A stretch of 13,265 nt of DNA from DASXHZ01 sp036488085 (GTDB lineage: Bacteria; Acidobacteriota; Thermoanaerobaculia; Gp7-AA8). The translations under genes and the position numbers were made by a program. Shown here in pieces: positions 12,697-13,265 of this stretch (its first letter is position 1; each line of letters begins with the position of its first letter). Where the stretch lies: NCBI GenBank assembly GCA_036488085.1, contig DASXHZ010000096.1, positions 1-13,265 on the forward strand, given 5' to 3'. The notes below the pieces were generated by a model that did not search any database, was not told the origin of the DNA, and saw nothing but the letters and a program-made list of their open reading frames with translations.

Positions 12697-12702
12697 ATTG
12701 TA
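12697..12702 (-). promoter_or_regulatory. -10 hexamer TACAAT for a leaderless DUF507 mRNA
   Basis: Minus-strand TACAATCGGCACATG places the hexamer 6 bases before the start codon, one base past the gyrA stop codon. No Shine-Dalgarno is visible. The string differs from the hicA start region only at two positions (A/C and G/A). A -35 would lie inside gyrA; none is obvious. Confidence 0.5.
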
Positions 12703-12703
12703 A

Positions 12704-13265
12704 CTAGTGAACGGGCTCTTCGGTCGAAGGAGCTTCGTCGCCATCCTCCGGCTGCTCCTTCTCGACCACCTTCACGGCCGCGACCACCCGGTCGCCCTCG
12801 TCCAGCTTGACCACCCGGACACCGTGAATGTTGCGTCCCTTCGAAAGGATCGACGACACCGGCATACGCAGGATCATCCCCTGCTCGCTAATGAGCAGAA
12901 GCTGGTCCTCGTCGAATACCACGGCCATTCCGGCGACCTTTCCGTGGCGCTCTGTCTTGATGTCGATGACGCCGTAGCCGCCGCGATGTTTCGTCGGGTA
13001 CGCCGCCACCGGCGTCTTCTTTCCGAAGCCACCTTCGGTGACCGTGAAGATGTAGCCGCGCGAGTCGCCCGCGATCTCCGCGTTCTCGTCCGTCGTCTCG
13101 GCATCGTCGGCGGTCTCGTCGATCACGCCGGCCGGGAGAACATCCATTTCGACGAGGTGATCGTCCTCGCGCAGCCCGACGGCGCGGACGCCCGCGGCGC
13201 CGCGACCCATCGGCCGCACTTCGGACTCGTTGAAGCGAATCACGCGTCCGCCGGCCTTGCCGACG
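12704..13265 (-). CDS. gyrA: DNA gyrase subunit A, C-terminal beta-pinwheel (5' part outside window)
   Basis: GyrA cuts and rejoins DNA in negative supercoiling. Only the last 186 residues are present: the end of the C-terminal DNA-wrapping domain. Blade motifs typical of the family are visible: RVIRFNESEVRPMGRGAAGV near the window edge, then YIFTVTEGGFGKKTPV, HRGGYGVIDIKTERHGKV, and LISEQGMILRMPVSSILSKG with GRNIHGVRVVKLDEGDRVV. An acidic insert (D-E-T-A-D-D-A-E) lies between blades. The protein ends in a short Glu/Asp/Pro-rich tail without a long acidic extension. The frame is open to the window edge, so the 5' end is missing. GyrA rather than ParC is favoured by the regular pinwheel repeats. 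Confidence 0.93.
   Translation of the reverse strand, partial: VGKAGGRVIRFNESEVRPMGRGAAGVRAVGLREDDHLVEMDVLPAGVIDETADDAETTDENAEIAGDSRGYIFTVTEGGFGKKTPVAAYPTKHRGGYGVIDIKTERHGKVAGMAVVFDEDQLLLISEQGMILRMPVSSILSKGRNIHGVRVVKLDEGDRVVAAVKVVEKEQPEDGDEAPSTEEPVH

Noticed and set aside
1..13265. CRISPR array, insertion sequence, prophage or integrase
   Set aside because: No regularly spaced direct repeats, transposase or integrase motifs, and no duplication or attachment site was seen at the tRNA-Asn 3' end.

Overview
The window is about two thirds G+C and is packed with genes. It looks like a chromosomal segment from an Acidobacteriota-type bacterium. The evidence is a 986-residue Oar-like TonB-dependent receptor with an N-terminal carboxypeptidase-regulatory-like domain, a DUF507 gene beside gyrA, and a mix of Shine-Dalgarno-led genes with genes that appear leaderless. 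This placement is inferred from gene content; no marker in the window settles it. No stretch longer than 300 bases lacks a gene.

Layout. (1) 1-1077 (+): 3' part of hslU, the ATPase of the HslUV protease. (2) 1098-1514: a HicA-type toxin gene on + and a HicB-type antitoxin gene on -, facing each other and overlapping, which is not the usual tandem hicAB layout. (3) 5161-1524 (-): an efflux operon of a TetR regulator, a HlyD-type periplasmic adaptor, an ABC ATPase and an ABC-2 permease. Its genes overlap at their ends, and it is headed by a near-perfect 28-bp palindrome covering the tetR start codon. hicB lies 9 bases past the permease stop on the same strand. (4) 8191-5231 (-): the TonB-dependent receptor. 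(5) 8278-9651 (+): a succinate-semialdehyde-type aldehyde dehydrogenase with a sharply AT-rich patch just after the catalytic Cys codon. (6) 10419-9648 (-): tRNA-Asn(GTT), then a SufR-like winged-helix regulator with three Cys that apparently starts at ATT. (7) 10531-12409 (+): RNase G/E and a small zinc-ribbon protein. (8) 13265-12406 (-): 3' end of gyrA, then a DUF507 gene.

How the parts fit. The TetR-HlyD-ABC-permease block resembles the E. coli YbhGFSR/CecR family of efflux systems and is probably autorepressed through the palindrome. gyrA, DUF507, the zinc ribbon, RNase G and tRNA-Asn form a housekeeping block. Two structural themes stand out. First, several genes (hicA, DUF507, rng, perhaps hicB and tetR) have a TANNNT -10 hexamer 6-9 bases before the start codon and no Shine-Dalgarno, which suggests leaderless mRNAs. 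hicA and DUF507 share almost the same 15 bases there. Second, all three convergent gene junctions overlap: two by interlocked stop codons (4 bp) and one by 141 bp, leaving no room for intrinsic terminators.

The most unusual items are the tail-to-tail hicA/hicB pair with a frame-disturbed HicA C-terminus, the probable ATT start of the SufR-like regulator, the shared leaderless start motif, the lost stop at the tetR/hlyD junction, and the AT-rich patch in the dehydrogenase. I did not find a clearly new multi-gene system.
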